From Nemania diffusa (lineage: Eukaryota; Ascomycota; Sordariomycetes; Xylariales; Xylariaceae): a stretch of 64,000 nucleotides of DNA. The notes beneath the pieces were generated by a model. That model made no database searches, was not told the origin of the DNA, and saw only the letters and a program-made list of their open reading frames with translations. The DNA lies in the NCBI GenBank assembly GCA_038501195.1, contig JBBPUQ010000007.1, positions 838,501 to 902,500 on the forward strand. The letters run 5' to 3'. Positions 30,062 to 39,810 of this stretch are shown one piece after another (within the stretch, counting starts at the first letter, position 1; every line of letters begins with the position of its first letter). The position numbers and the translations under genes are program-made.

Positions 30062-30261
30062 TATAAAAGTTACAATATATAATATAAGTATAATTGCTTT
30101 ATAAAGTAATTGCTGATTTTAAAAAGTAGTTGTAGTAAATTATTTTTATTTAAGGATTAATTTTATATACTGTGTTTTTTTGAGTATTAACTGGCTAATG
30201 CTTAGTTTATATTTATTATATACGTAGCGCAGTGTGGCATAGTGATAGCTACTCTTTTACA
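30062..30261 (-). repeat. LTR-B, right LTR of B-2
   Basis: It is 200 bp and the best preserved LTR-B end: it closes with GCTACTCTTTTACA and keeps ACGTAGCGCAGTGTGGC inside. It is followed by the ATTTA target duplication. Confidence 0.9.
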
Positions 30262-31653
30262 ATTTATATTTATAATAATAAATTAATTTAATAAATTATT
30301 ATAATTAATATTTTATAATAAATTAATAATTATATAAAAAATAATATAATTATATTATAAAAATTTATTTTAAATTTTTAAATTATTAAAATAAATTAAT
30401 TTAAACTAAAAATTTTAGTTTATTTTTTTTTTATTAATAAATTAATAAAAATATTAAATATTAAATAAATATTATTATTAATAAAACATTATAAATTTAT
30501 AAAACAAATTAAAATTATTATTAAATATTTAAATTAATAATTATATTTTTTTTTATAATTATTATTAAAATAATCAAATAAATATATTGTTAATAATAAA
30601 TTTTACTATTATATTATTATTATATAATTTAATAAAATTATAGTTTTATAAAATATTGTTTAAAATTTTAATATTTAATTATTATAATTAAAAAAACAAA
30701 ATATAAAACTTTATAAATTTATTTTTAATTAAATAGTTAAATTGAAAAAAAGTTTAATAAAAAGCTAATATTATTAAATAATATATAAAAATAATATAAA
30801 TAATATTTAAATAAACTTTAAAAAAAAAATTATATTAAAAAAATTAATATAAATAAAAACTTAATTTTAAAATAAATAATTATATATTTATAATAAAAAA
30901 ATAACAGTTTTAAATTATTAATAAATTTTTTAATAAATTAAATTATTTTTTTATTTAAAAATATTTTAAAATTTTTAAATAAATTAATTTTGTTATTTTT
31001 TAATTAAAAGTTTTAAATAATTAAAAATTAACAAATTTATATTATATTAATTAATTATAAAAGTTTTTAAATAATTTTTTATTAAAATAATAAATAAATA
31101 AATTTAAATATAAAATAATTTTTTTTATAAAAAATAAATAAAAATAAAAAATAATATAAATATATATTTTATAATTTTATTATAAAAAAACTTTATAATA
31201 TTAAATTAATTAAAAATAATAAAATTTTAATAATTAATATTATTTTATAAATAATTTTAAAAATTTAATTAAAATATTATTAATATTTTATAAAATAAAC
31301 TTTAAAATAACAAAACTTTTAAAATAATTAAAAAAATAGCTATAAATAATAATAAAAAATTAATTTTTTTAAAAATATATAAAAATAATAATATATTAAA
31401 AAAATTTTTTATAAAAATAATTAAAAAGTTATAAAAAAAATATATAAATATAAATATAATTATAAATTAATTTATTATAATTTTATAACAATTATTTATA
31501 AAAAAGCTTTATATATTTTTATAAAATAAAAGTTTATAATATAATAATATTAAAGTAAATATTTAAAACAATTTTTTTTTATTAAAATATAAATAATAAC
31601 TTCAAGTTTTTAAAATATTAATTTTAAACTAAGATTTTTTTAATAAAAAAAAT

Positions 31654-31835
31654 AGTTATAATTAAATCATTAAATTAAATAATATTTAAAATAATATTTA
31701 TAATTAAAATAAAACTTTTAATTTATATATATTTATATAAATTAAGCTTAAAATAGTTTTTTTTTTTTTATAATTAATATATAAATAATATTTTATTTAT
31801 AAACTTTGTTTTATTTAAATATATTAATTATAACA
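31654..31835 (+). repeat. LTR-E, 3' LTR of E-1
   Basis: Matches 18023-18239 except for an internal gap of about 35 bp, with nearly every C and G changed. It ends TTATAACA and is followed by A-1 sequence. Confidence 0.8.
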
Positions 31836-31992
31836 AATAATATATTATAAAATTTTATAAAATAAAAATAAATAGTTTAATTATTTTATAATAAATTAAA
31901 AAATAATATTTTAATTTAAATTTATAATTTATTTTTAATCTGTTTTTTTTAAAAAATAAAAATTGAAATTATTAAATTAAAAAATTATTAAA

Positions 31993-32192
31993 TATAAAAG
32001 TTATAATATATAATATAAATATAATTAGTTTATAAAATAATTGTTAATTTTAAAAAATAGTTATAATAAATTACTTTTATTTAAAAATTAATTTTATATA
32101 CTATGTTTTTTTAAATATTAAATAGTTAATATTTAAGTTATATTTACTATATATATAATATAATATAATATAATAATAGTTATTTTTTTAAA
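31993..32192 (-). repeat. Solo LTR-B in A-1 with 5-bp target duplication
   Basis: A 200-bp LTR-B flanked by TTAAA on both sides (31988-31992 and 32193-32197). The A sequence continues across it when compared with A-2 near 53.3 kb. The sequence to its left is A-derived and not B-derived, so it is not the missing end of B-1. Confidence 0.88.
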
Positions 32193-32197
32193 TTAAA

Positions 32198-34728
32198 TTT
32201 ATTAATATAGTAAAAAAAAATTTAAAAAATATTAAAAGTTTTAATTTAAATTTAATATTTATATAAAAAAAGAAATTTTAAAATTTTTTTTTAAAATATT
32301 ATTTATAAGTTTTTTTTATTTTTTATTTTATAAAATTAAAAATTTTTAATATATTTTTTAATAATATATTATTATATTTTTTATTTTTTAAATAATATTT
32401 TATATTTTTATTTAATTTAAAAATATTTTTATATATAATTTTTTTAATTAATATTTTATAAATTTTTAAAAAAGCTTTAAAAAGTTTATTTTTAAATTTA
32501 TTTAAATTTTTATTAAAAAATTTATTTTTATTAAAAATTATATTTTTAATAATAATTACTTTATTTTTTATAATAATTATATATAATAAATATTAATAAA
32601 TTAATACTTTATTAAATAATTTATTTAAGTTTTAAAATTAAACTTTTAATATTAATATTTTTTTTATTTAATTTATTAAATTATAATAAATATTATATAA
32701 TTAAAAATTTTTAAATAAATAAATAATAAGTTTTTTTATAAATTATTATATTTTATAAATTATTAAAATAAAAATAAAACTTTTTATAAAAAGTTTATTA
32801 ATAATTAATTTATTTAAATATTTAATTATATAAATAAATTATTATATAAATTATTTTAATTTATAAAAATAAAAAAAACTTATAATTATTATATATAAAA
32901 TTTATTTTTAATTTAATAATAGCTTTTATTTTTTTAACTTTAATATTAAAATTTTAAATATATAATAATAAAATTTTAAAAATAATACTATATTTTTTAA
33001 TAATTAATGTATTAAAATAAATAGTTTTTTATTTTAAATTAATAAATTTATTATTATATTTAATAGTTTTTATTTTAGTATTAAAATAATAGTTTATATA
33101 TTAAATATAGTTTTTAAAAGTTATTTATATAATATTAATAAATTTATTATTAATATAATAGTTTTATATATATTTTAAATATTAATTAATTATTAATATT
33201 ATTATATTAAAATATTTTTTTTAATTAAATTTATTATATTTATAAAAATTAATAATTAAATATATATTTATTTTTATAAATTTTAAATAAATATTATATA
33301 TTATTTTATAATATATTTTTATTTTATTATATATTATATAATTAATAATATAAATTTTATTATTAAAATATAATATAATTATTATTTTTTTAATATAAAT
33401 TAATAATTATTTTAATAATTTAAAACTTAAATATTTAAATTATTAATATTAATAATATAAATTTATTTTTATTTTTAATTTTTTTATATAAAAATTTAAT
33501 AAGTTTTTTTATATATAAAAAATATAAATTATAAATTATATTAAAAAATATTTTATTATATATTAATTATATATATAAATTAAAAAATATATAAAAAAGC
33601 TTTTAAATTTATTATAGTTAAATTTTTTAATAAATAAATTAATAAATTTCTTTTTTTATAAATTAAAAACTTTTTTAGTTTAAACTATTAAAATTTTTAA
33701 AAAAAAAATTTTTTTATAGTTTTAAATTTGTTTTTTTTAAGCTTTTTTTTTTATTATTATTTTTTATATTTTATTGTTTATTTTATAATTTTATTAATAT
33801 TTAATTATAATTTAATAGTTTTTTTAATAATTATATTTAAAATTTAATTATTAAATTTATTTTTAAAAAAAAACAAACTAATATTTAATTATTAAATAAT
33901 ATTTATAATATATTATATAGTTAATAATATTAAAATTTTCTTTTTTATTATTTATATAAATATTTATTTTAAAACATTTATAAAAATTATTTTATAAGTT
34001 TTTTTAAATATTATTTTATTATTTGTTTTATTTAAAATTATTATAACATTTTTACTTTTTTTTTTAATAAAACTATTTTTAACAATTTTATTATTTTTAA
34101 TTAATAAATTTATTTTTATTTTATTTTTTTTAAAATATAATTTTTTTTTTTTTTATAAACTTTTTATTAGTTTTTATAATATTTAAAACTATTATTTTAT
34201 AATATAATTTAAAAACTATAATATAATAGTTTAATATATTATTAATAATTTTAATATTATAAATATTTTAAAATTTAATAATTTAAATAAACTAAATAAT
34301 TTTAAAAGCTTTTTTAAAATTAAAAATAAATTTAAAAAGTTTAATAATATTAACATTTTTAATATTTATTTTAATAATTTTATTTAATTATTTATTAATT
34401 TATTTAATAAAGTTTTTAATAAATTTTATTATTATTAAATATATAAAGTTTTTATATTTTTATTTATATTTAAATTTAAAAATTTGTTATATTATTATAT
34501 TAAGCTTTTTTAATTTATTATATTATTTATTAATTGTTTTATTTATTTTTATATATATTAATTTATAATTAAAATATATTATTTTATATATTTATTTAAT
34601 AAATTTAATAAATTTTATTTAATAAATATTATAATGTTTTATTATTATATTATAACTTCATTTAATAATTAAATAAAATATTTATTAAATAATAACAAAT
34701 TTAATAATTAATATATTAAAAAAGTTAA
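32198..34728 (-). repeat. Interior segment of element A-1
   Basis: Reverse complement of the A interior corresponding to about 50.7-53.3 kb of A-2. It retains a stretch of about 0.2 kb (around 34.4-34.63 kb) that A-2 has lost but A-3 keeps. No coding capacity is visible. Confidence 0.8.
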
Positions 34729-34733
34729 TATTT

Positions 34734-34959
34734 TAATATAAACAAATATAAAAGTTTTAAAAAATAAGTTTTTTAAAACCACTTTATATATATTTTTAAC
34801 ACTAGTTTTATTTAAAACTACTTTATATTAGTAAATAAAATAAATAAAAAAAGCTTTTAAGTTTTTTTTTTTAACTTAAGTTTACAAGTTTACTTTTTTT
34901 AATTTACATTATACTTTTATAAATTTAATTATAAACATTATTTATAATAAACTTTATTA
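34734..34959 (+). repeat. Solo LTR-C in A-1 with 5-bp target duplication
   Basis: It is 226 bp, starting TAATATAAAC and ending ACTTTATTA, flanked by TATTT at 34729-34733 and 34960-34964. A-1 sequence continues on both sides. Confidence 0.88.
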
Positions 34960-35213
34960 TATTTATATTTATAAATTTTACTATTATTAATATATTTAAC
35001 TATTTTAATTAAAAAGTTTATATAAATTTAAAAACTAAATAAATTTATAAGTTTTTATTATATATTTTTATAATAAAGTTTTTTTTTTATAAATAAAAAT
35101 TATTAAAAAAATAAAAAATAATTATAGTAATAATTATTATTTTAATAATTTTATTAATTATATATATATAATTTATTATTTAATAAAATATAAAAATTAA
35201 TAAAACTTTTAAT

Positions 35214-35398
35214 TATTAAATTTAATTTATATATTTTAATATTATATTAATAACTAGCTTTATTTTAAAAAAATTATTTAATAAGCTTTTTTTTGTATAT
35301 TATATAAACTATTTAATATTAGCTATATCGTTTATATAATTAATATATGCTTCTTATGCACAGGCTTTAAGCTCTTTAAAAGAGGCTTAAATCTAACA
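35214..35398 (-). repeat. LTR-A, 5' LTR of A-1
   Basis: It is 185 bp. Its right tip AGAGGCTTAAATCTAACA is well preserved and marks the sharp edge between A+T-rich repeat DNA and the gene island. The interior of A lies to its left, which makes it the 5' LTR on the minus strand. Confidence 0.85.
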
Positions 35399-35868
35399 AT
35401 TTATGCTCCTTTAGATCTTATCTATCATGAAGTAGGTATGCCATGGGCCTTTCTAGGAATTGTAAAACCTGTCAATGTTTATCTAGATAACAGCTCGCCC
35501 AAATTGGGATTAATCTATCGCCTAGCTTCTCCAATATTTAGAATGGATTGTAAACCTACTGCACCTCATGAGTCGAGGTGCGCTTTACCTAGGTAGGTCA
35601 GGAGCCAGGCGTAGGTAGTATTGCCTCAATTGTATGTCAACACCGGGCTCGAGTAGTTTTACCTGATATGAGAGGTTCAATAGAGAGGCACTCTAGGGCC
35701 CTGATGCCTCCTACAAGCTAGAAAAGTCGCCAGCCTTCAACAGAGACAAGTGCTTTATGTCACTCGTATTAGAGCACCCAACCTTGAACCCCGGTCACAC
35801 CGGCATCTTTTCCCATCTTGAGTTTGCTGCGAACTATGACGTGTTAGCACCTTTACAGCAGTCTCCTC
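35399..35868. other. G+C-normal intergenic sequence between A-1 and the first gene
   Basis: Base composition changes abruptly at the LTR edge. No gene is supported: the plus-strand frame starting at 35757 runs into the antisense of the next gene. It probably holds the 3' untranslated region of the minus-strand gene. It contains AGCTCGCCCAAATTGG at 35492-35507, which recurs at 38853. Confidence 0.6.
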
Positions 35869-36594
35869 TCAGCATAGGGACGACTCACTCCCATCCATTC
35901 CTTGTTGCGCCTCTTCGGTATGGTCTGCAGAATACTCCCATAACCGGCAGCACCACAGCGCGACCAGCGCGTCCAAAGTCGTCCGCAGCAATGACGCCGT
36001 CACGATCATCCGGTGCGTGTCGTCGCCCTCATCCTCCACGGCGACAGCACTGCCGTCTTTATCAGCCCACTCCCACCGGCCGTCCTTCCTACGCACCTCA
36101 AAGAGCGGCTGCGCCTCACTGGCAAATCCCGGGAGACCGAGCTTATTTCCCTTACCGGCGACATCAAGCGGCAGCGCCGTGAAAGCGGAGGAGCGCAGAC
36201 GCGCCTTCTTCAGGCCGAAATGGCCTAGTGCGCGCTTGGAGGCCGCGCGCGCGAAGAAAGGCGGGCAGTTCGAGGGCAGCGAGTTGTACACCGTCCACGA
36301 GCGCTCGAGAGTGAAGACGTGGCGCCGGTGGTCACGTAGCGACGGCGAATTGTCGGAGCCCGTGCGTACGACGCGCTCGACGCGCTCTAGAGTCACTTTG
36401 GCTGTTGCGCGCGAGAGCGATGCGATGCCGCGGTCTAAGTGGTACAACGGTGCCGAGGACGCCGTCTCAGCGTGGATGGTCTGGCCAGCGAGGACTAGAA
36501 TCATCGGCTGTATAACATCGTCCGCGGGGCCAGGGGCCGTCGCCGCCTCAGCGTAGGACGGTGGGAGGTCGGCGGTTTCGGGTTGGGGTGACAT
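35869..36594 (-). CDS. Hypothetical protein with N-terminal PPxY motif
   Basis: A 241-residue single-exon protein with no function I can name. The start is a true ATG with G at position -3; the stop is TGA. Visible features are a Pro/Ala-rich N-terminus with PPSY at residues 11-14 (the pattern bound by WW domains, as in Rsp5-type ubiquitin ligases; binding here is only inferred), a middle part with alternating hydrophobic residues that looks strand-rich (about 30-100), an Arg/Lys-rich segment (about 115-150), an acidic WEWADKDG stretch, and a conserved-looking hydrophobic Cys/Trp segment (about 196-221). No signal peptide or clear membrane helix. G+C-rich third positions contrast with the A+T-rich flanks. 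It resembles uncharacterised proteins common in Pezizomycotina, from memory only. Its stop lies 470 bp from the edge of A-1. The plus-strand frames over it are its antisense shadows. Confidence 0.78.
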   Translation of the reverse strand: MSPQPETADLPPSYAEAATAPGPADDVIQPMILVLAGQTIHAETASSAPLYHLDRGIASLSRATAKVTLERVERVVRTGSDNSPSLRDHRRHVFTLERSWTVYNSLPSNCPPFFARAASKRALGHFGLKKARLRSSAFTALPLDVAGKGNKLGLPGFASEAQPLFEVRRKDGRWEWADKDGSAVAVEDEGDDTHRMIVTASLLRTTLDALVALWCCRLWEYSADHTEEAQQGMDGSESSLC

Positions 36595-37425
36595 GGCGAA
36601 ATTGTCCGCTAGAGAAAAGGCCTAAAGCTAAAGGTAACAGGGAACAGAGAAGTTGGGAAATGAGAGTAAAGCGTTTGAAGTGATTCCTAACAGCACGTAC
36701 TACCTGCTTGGGTAGGCAGCTATCTCAACTTGGTCCTAATAATACTTCAAATCGGACGATCTTTCTAAAGGCTACGATCTCCTAGTCGAGGATACAGCGA
36801 ATGTTCACAGCCTATTCTTAGATGTGACCAAATCCGTCGTGCAGAGAGACACACCACAGAGGAACCGAAATTTGTCAAGCATGGATAGATCATGATAGAT
36901 GATCCATTTGATGCTGAAAATAGAGACAGAAAGCGTGGGACGGCTTCGATGTGCCGGCTTGAGCACAGAGCAAGAAAGTTAAGTGAAAGATCAGACCAAA
37001 GCATACCCAAAGAGAGATCTGATGTTGGTTTTAAATCTGCAGAGCAATGCGCTAGCAGTATCAGCTAATGCAACATACCCCGAATCTTGGCGATGCTAAG
37101 CTTTAAAACACGTCATACTGCTTTGCTGTGCCTCCTAACAGCGCAGTAAAAGTGAAAGGAGGCGGTAGGATTTGATGTTGGGGGATAGGTCCACATACAA
37201 TTAACACTATCATGTGTCGATTGCTTTGGCATGGAATCTAAATAAAAATGCGTGGATTAGAGTCTATTCAGCTAATCATTCTCCATAACATTGTTTCCGC
37301 CTATAGTAGGTAATAAGATACATGGTAGCTAAGCTAAAGATAAATGTAGATGCTTATATTACTCCTACAAGTGGGAATAGCCTCCTTAGCAGTTTAACAA
37401 CCATCTACTTTCCGCTCAAGTCGCA
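36595..37425. other. Intergenic region between two minus-strand genes
   Basis: It holds the promoter side of the PPxY gene and the 3' side of the acyltransferase gene. No gene is supported. The minus-strand frame at 36765-37010 begins at TTG, shows no recognisable domain and is more A+T-rich than the neighbouring genes. No obvious TATA box was found upstream of 36594. Confidence 0.6.
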
Positions 37426-38520
37426 TTAACGTCCTGACATGTTCAGGCTACTATACACAAGTGGGTACTGCCACCCTGGAACCGTGCATACGAAGAAGAT
37501 GGCCACCTGAAAATAACCGAGGAATCGAACGGCGTGGCCGGGGATTGAGCCATGGCGAAAGCTTGTCAATCCCAACCTGTGCAGCAGTGCTGCCACGGCT
37601 GTCTCGCCTAGGCAAAACGTGTAGTTGACTAGAAAGAACCATAAATCCTCCCGGGCTGTGTATAGTCTGTACATGACCCAGTTCACAACAACATGGCATA
37701 CGCCTGAGAGTAAGAAGATCCAAAGCGCACGTATTGCTGGAACGCGGTGCACAATCGGTGGAGTCCACGACGAGAACGGCACCACATGTAGTCTTTGCCA
37801 GAACACTCCCCAGAAGCGACGGAGCGAATACGCTTCGAGGACGCTGCCGAACAGCGGGGGCCACTCGGAGGGATGATCCCAACGGAGGATGACCACAGAC
37901 GCGATGGAGAGTGCGCTGTGCCACGTGGATAGTGTGCAATATGTCTTCCAGACCCAGTGGGCTGAAACGAGAACCCTGAGAAGGAGGTCGTGCTGCGTTA
38001 GTACAGGAACTATACCCTGCTTTTCTGGAGCAAAGTCTCGGGGCTGGACGTTGAGCCGCATTAAGGCGAGAGGGAAGACCACAGTAATGACGTGATTAGC
38101 GGCCCAAAGAAACAGACACTTGACAACCCGGCTGAGGGCAAATGAGAGACGCCCGGTAGACGCGCCATCAGGTATACCGGTAGGGTCAGCAACGGGTAGT
38201 TGGCGGATGTTGGTCCACGTGCGTAAGAAAATCCTCACTTGCTGTAAAGGGGTAAAGAAGTGTAGATCTAGGGCGCGCTGGTCGAAAAGGAGGATTGCGG
38301 TGGTGTGGACGGTAAGACCTACTACGAAAGGAATTGTAACGCCGGGGTAGAAGGATAGAACAATGGGATCGACTTGGAAAGAGATCGCGATGAAGAGTAT
38401 GTGGAAACTGCCTAGGGCTCGTCGCTGAAGGCTACATTTTGGCTTTTGGATAGCGAGAGAGAAAAAGAGCGTTGCGAGAAAAAAGAATAGAAACGGCTCA
38501 GCAAGAATAAATTGATCCAT
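37426..38520 (-). CDS. Wax-synthase-like membrane-bound O-acyltransferase (MBOAT family)
   Basis: A 364-residue multi-pass membrane protein in one exon, the usual length for fungal members. Start ATG has G at -3 and G at +4; stop TAA. Hydrophobic segments lie near residues 8-24, 36-58, 60-78, 134-154, 202-214, 262-284, 292-312 and 330-350. Two family signatures are visible: SLRRFWGVFW (232-241), matching the usual S-L-R-x-F-W-G-x-x-W block, and LSGVCHVV (271-278) with H276 as the presumed catalytic histidine. The family transfers acyl or acetyl groups to hydroxyls of lipids or secondary metabolites in the endoplasmic reticulum; the substrate here cannot be told. One oddity: the block normally reads W-H-Q, but here it is W-Q-R. 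The gene is divergent from the cysteine-rich gene at 39284 and lies 831 bp upstream of the PPxY gene. Activity is inferred from family only. Confidence 0.85.
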   Translation of the reverse strand: MDQFILAEPFLFFFLATLFFSLAIQKPKCSLQRRALGSFHILFIAISFQVDPIVLSFYPGVTIPFVVGLTVHTTAILLFDQRALDLHFFTPLQQVRIFLRTWTNIRQLPVADPTGIPDGASTGRLSFALSRVVKCLFLWAANHVITVVFPLALMRLNVQPRDFAPEKQGIVPVLTQHDLLLRVLVSAHWVWKTYCTLSTWHSALSIASVVILRWDHPSEWPPLFGSVLEAYSLRRFWGVFWQRLHVVPFSSWTPPIVHRVPAIRALWIFLLSGVCHVVVNWVMYRLYTAREDLWFFLVNYTFCLGETAVAALLHRLGLTSFRHGSIPGHAVRFLGYFQVAIFFVCTVPGWQYPLVYSSLNMSGR

Positions 38521-39283
38521 GGCTTAAGCGGATGGGAGGGTATGTGTGGCTATCTTGATTAATAACGCTTTGTACTTGTTTATCACCTGATGGACTACGT
38601 CCTCTTATACAGAATCTTCATCGAATGATGCCGCTAGCTAACGGGGATAGATAAGCACACGATCCTATTCAACCTCCTGAACATAGCCTTCACCGACATG
38701 AATCTCAATCCTTCTCGATCATAGCTTCTACGCCCCCCAATCACCACTGATTTAGAAGAATGTCTCTTGAGTCATGACTCAGAACACTCTACGTCGAAGA
38801 ACCAACAGTGTAGAGGACGCCACGATCTCGCAGATTACCTCTTGCTCTTTGTAGCTCGCCCAAATTGGAAAATGAGCACCTCGTCAGCGCTATTTTTAAC
38901 GCTTCACACTCGCGAAGACCCTTGATCCGTGATATAGTAATCTGCCTGTTATGAGATAGGCGGTGGGGAGTTGAATGAAGTGATCACGGTGGCATGCCCG
39001 TTGGATATTTTCGTGTTGTAGGATCTAGTCGACCTGAAATTACGATGGATCGATCCAAATTAGCATCGAAATCACCAAGAGGCTCGTCATGAAGCGACGA
39101 AAAAAGATCAAGAAAGAAAGAGACATTAGTAATTCATAGTGTATAAATTCAACCGCCTTTCCTCGCCTCAACCTTCACATCTCTGCAACCAGCAGCATCA
39201 CTTCATTGAGCATCATCTCAACAGCCACACTTTCACTCGTCAATTCACTGCTTCACCAAATCTCCAACTTCCATCTTCCAACA
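38521..39283. promoter_or_regulatory. Shared upstream region of divergent genes
   Basis: A 763-bp region between the ATG of the acyltransferase (minus) and the ATG of the cysteine-rich protein (plus), so it must contain both promoters. It carries the second AGCTCGCCCAAATTGG (38853-38868). The last about 130 bp before 39284 are C/T-rich (CCTTTCCTCGCCTCAACC), typical of fungal leaders. No operator could be identified. Confidence 0.6.
39142..39147 (+). promoter_or_regulatory. TATA-box-like element
   Basis: TATAAA lies 142 bp before the ATG at 39284 and is followed by a pyrimidine-rich leader. Position and context fit a core promoter of the cysteine-rich gene. Confidence 0.55.
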
Positions 39284-39810
39284 ATGCCTATCCCAGCCAT
39301 CGTCCTCATCGTCAGCGACGCCCTTACGGCTACTGGTGCCGTCGTCAACTGCTACGCGCTGCACATGTGCGGACGCTCCCTTCCAGATGCCACCTCTATC
39401 CTCTCGCGAGTCAACATGAACCTCCCAGACTACGCTCGCCGCCAGGACGTCGGTGTCTGCGGCGTGCCGCAGTACAATTTCGATACCTGCCAGAACGACC
39501 TCAAGGGCGTGATGGTGCAGACGTCACTTCCAGCTGCGGGTGGTATGCTTGCCCCTTCTCCTCTTCATTCTTCACTCTTCACTATTTCTCTAACAGCGGA
39601 TAATAATTTACTAACAATCAACCGCCCACAGAGGCTCGATTTGACAATATCCCAGCTTCTTGCATGGACCTTGCTACCGTGCTCACCGGCGCCTGTGGTG
39701 CCGACGCCCCTACCGTGACCGTGTGCGGCTCGGCCTGCCTGTCTTACACCGGCCTGACGTCGGATCAGCTCGACCAGCTCTCCCAGACGTTGGCTCCCTA
39801 CGCCGCCTAG
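39284..39810 (+). CDS. Small cysteine-rich protein, candidate secreted protein (two exons)
   Basis: Two exons, 39284-39542 and 39632-39810, give 145 residues. The intron (89 bp) begins GTATGC, ends CACAG and has a CTAAC branch site at 39611-39615, 16 bases before the acceptor; joining is phase 1 and restores a frame to TAG at 39808. The start is the first ATG in frame (A at -3); an open frame from 39206 begins with TTG and was not used. There are eight cysteines at 23, 29, 59, 69, 97, 108, 118 and 122. Their spacing is not that of hydrophobins. The N-terminus (residues 3-22) is hydrophobic but broken by Asp12, so the signal peptide is plausible yet uncertain. The acidic C-terminus has a DQLDQLSQ helix-like end. 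I do not recognise the family. Size, cysteines and a position next to RIP-mutated repeats fit an effector-like protein; that role is inference. Confidence 0.78.
39543..39631 (+). other. Spliceosomal intron
   Basis: GTATGC at the donor, CTAAC branch point, CACAG acceptor. Reading through instead gives a Ser/Pro/Leu string ending at 39718 with loss of the four C-terminal cysteines, so splicing is strongly favoured. Confidence 0.85.

Larger units (their letters stand above)
22710..30261 (-). mobile_element. Element B-2, complete 7552-bp LTR retrotransposon inserted in E-1
   Basis: It is bounded by 200-bp LTRs at 22710-22909 and 30062-30261 and by identical pentamers ATTTA (22705-22709 and 30262-30266). 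Its length equals that of B-3 exactly. A purine tract (read on minus, AAAAAAAAGAAATAA) lies next to the left LTR, as a polypurine tract precedes a 3' LTR, so the element reads on minus. It is the least mutated B copy: 23700-24400 and 29850-30060 keep many G and C. The minus-strand reading at about 24110-24300 is a Lys/Asn/Ala-rich frame broken by TAA and TAG codons of the sort RIP makes from CAA and CAG. I could not assign a domain. The family (copia or gypsy) is unknown. Confidence 0.9.
18023..31835 (+). mobile_element. Element E-1, LTR retrotransposon inserted in A-1 and split by B-2
   Basis: LTR-E copies lie at 18023-18239 and 31654-31835. Sequence left of 18023 and right of 31835 joins into one uninterrupted stretch of the A interior (compare A-2 near 53.45 kb), which proves the outer limits to within a few bases. 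Flanking pentamers TATAA and AATAA agree at four of five positions. Removing B-2 and its target duplication leaves an E element of about 6.26 kb (18240-22709 joined to 30267-31653 plus the LTRs). An A-rich tract precedes the right LTR, which supports the plus orientation. No reading frame survives. Confidence 0.82.
2459..35398 (-). mobile_element. LTR retrotransposon A-1, invaded by several other elements
   Basis: Two family-A LTRs lie at 2459-2642 and 35214-35398, both reading on the minus strand. The A-derived segments between them (2643-2875, 16821-18022, about 31841-31987, 32198-34728 and 34965-35213) are in order the reverse complement of the interior of A-2 (50459-57073). The rest of the 33 kb is later insertions: B-1, a C element, E-1 with B-2 inside, a solo LTR-B and a solo LTR-C. 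About 2.1 kb of A, equivalent to roughly 54.72-56.84 kb of A-2, is missing. Flanking pentamers (TTTTT left, ATTTA right) do not match, so the two ends may stem from a rearrangement. No open reading frame survives; nearly all C and G are gone. Confidence 0.85.

Noticed and set aside
31993..32192. Possible missing right LTR of B-1
   Set aside because: It has its own matching target duplication (TTAAA) and A-1 sequence on both sides, so it is a solo LTR from another insertion.
35757..36182. Plus-strand frame of 141 residues starting at a true ATG
   Set aside because: It overlaps the 3' end of the PPxY gene in antisense, is low-complexity Pro/Arg/His-rich and has no family features.
36017..36556. 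Long plus-strand open frame (179 residues) and two shorter ones over the same region
   Set aside because: They are antisense to the PPxY gene. G+C-rich codons of the real gene create open frames on the opposite strand; the products are Arg/Ser/Pro-rich with no domain.
36765..37010. Minus-strand frame of 81 residues between two genes
   Set aside because: It opens with TTG, has no recognisable domain and its composition is that of intergenic DNA. A decayed exon cannot be excluded but is not supported.
37451..38350. Several frames overlapping the acyltransferase on both strands
   Set aside because: Shadows of the MBOAT gene, whose motifs and membrane pattern fix the true frame.
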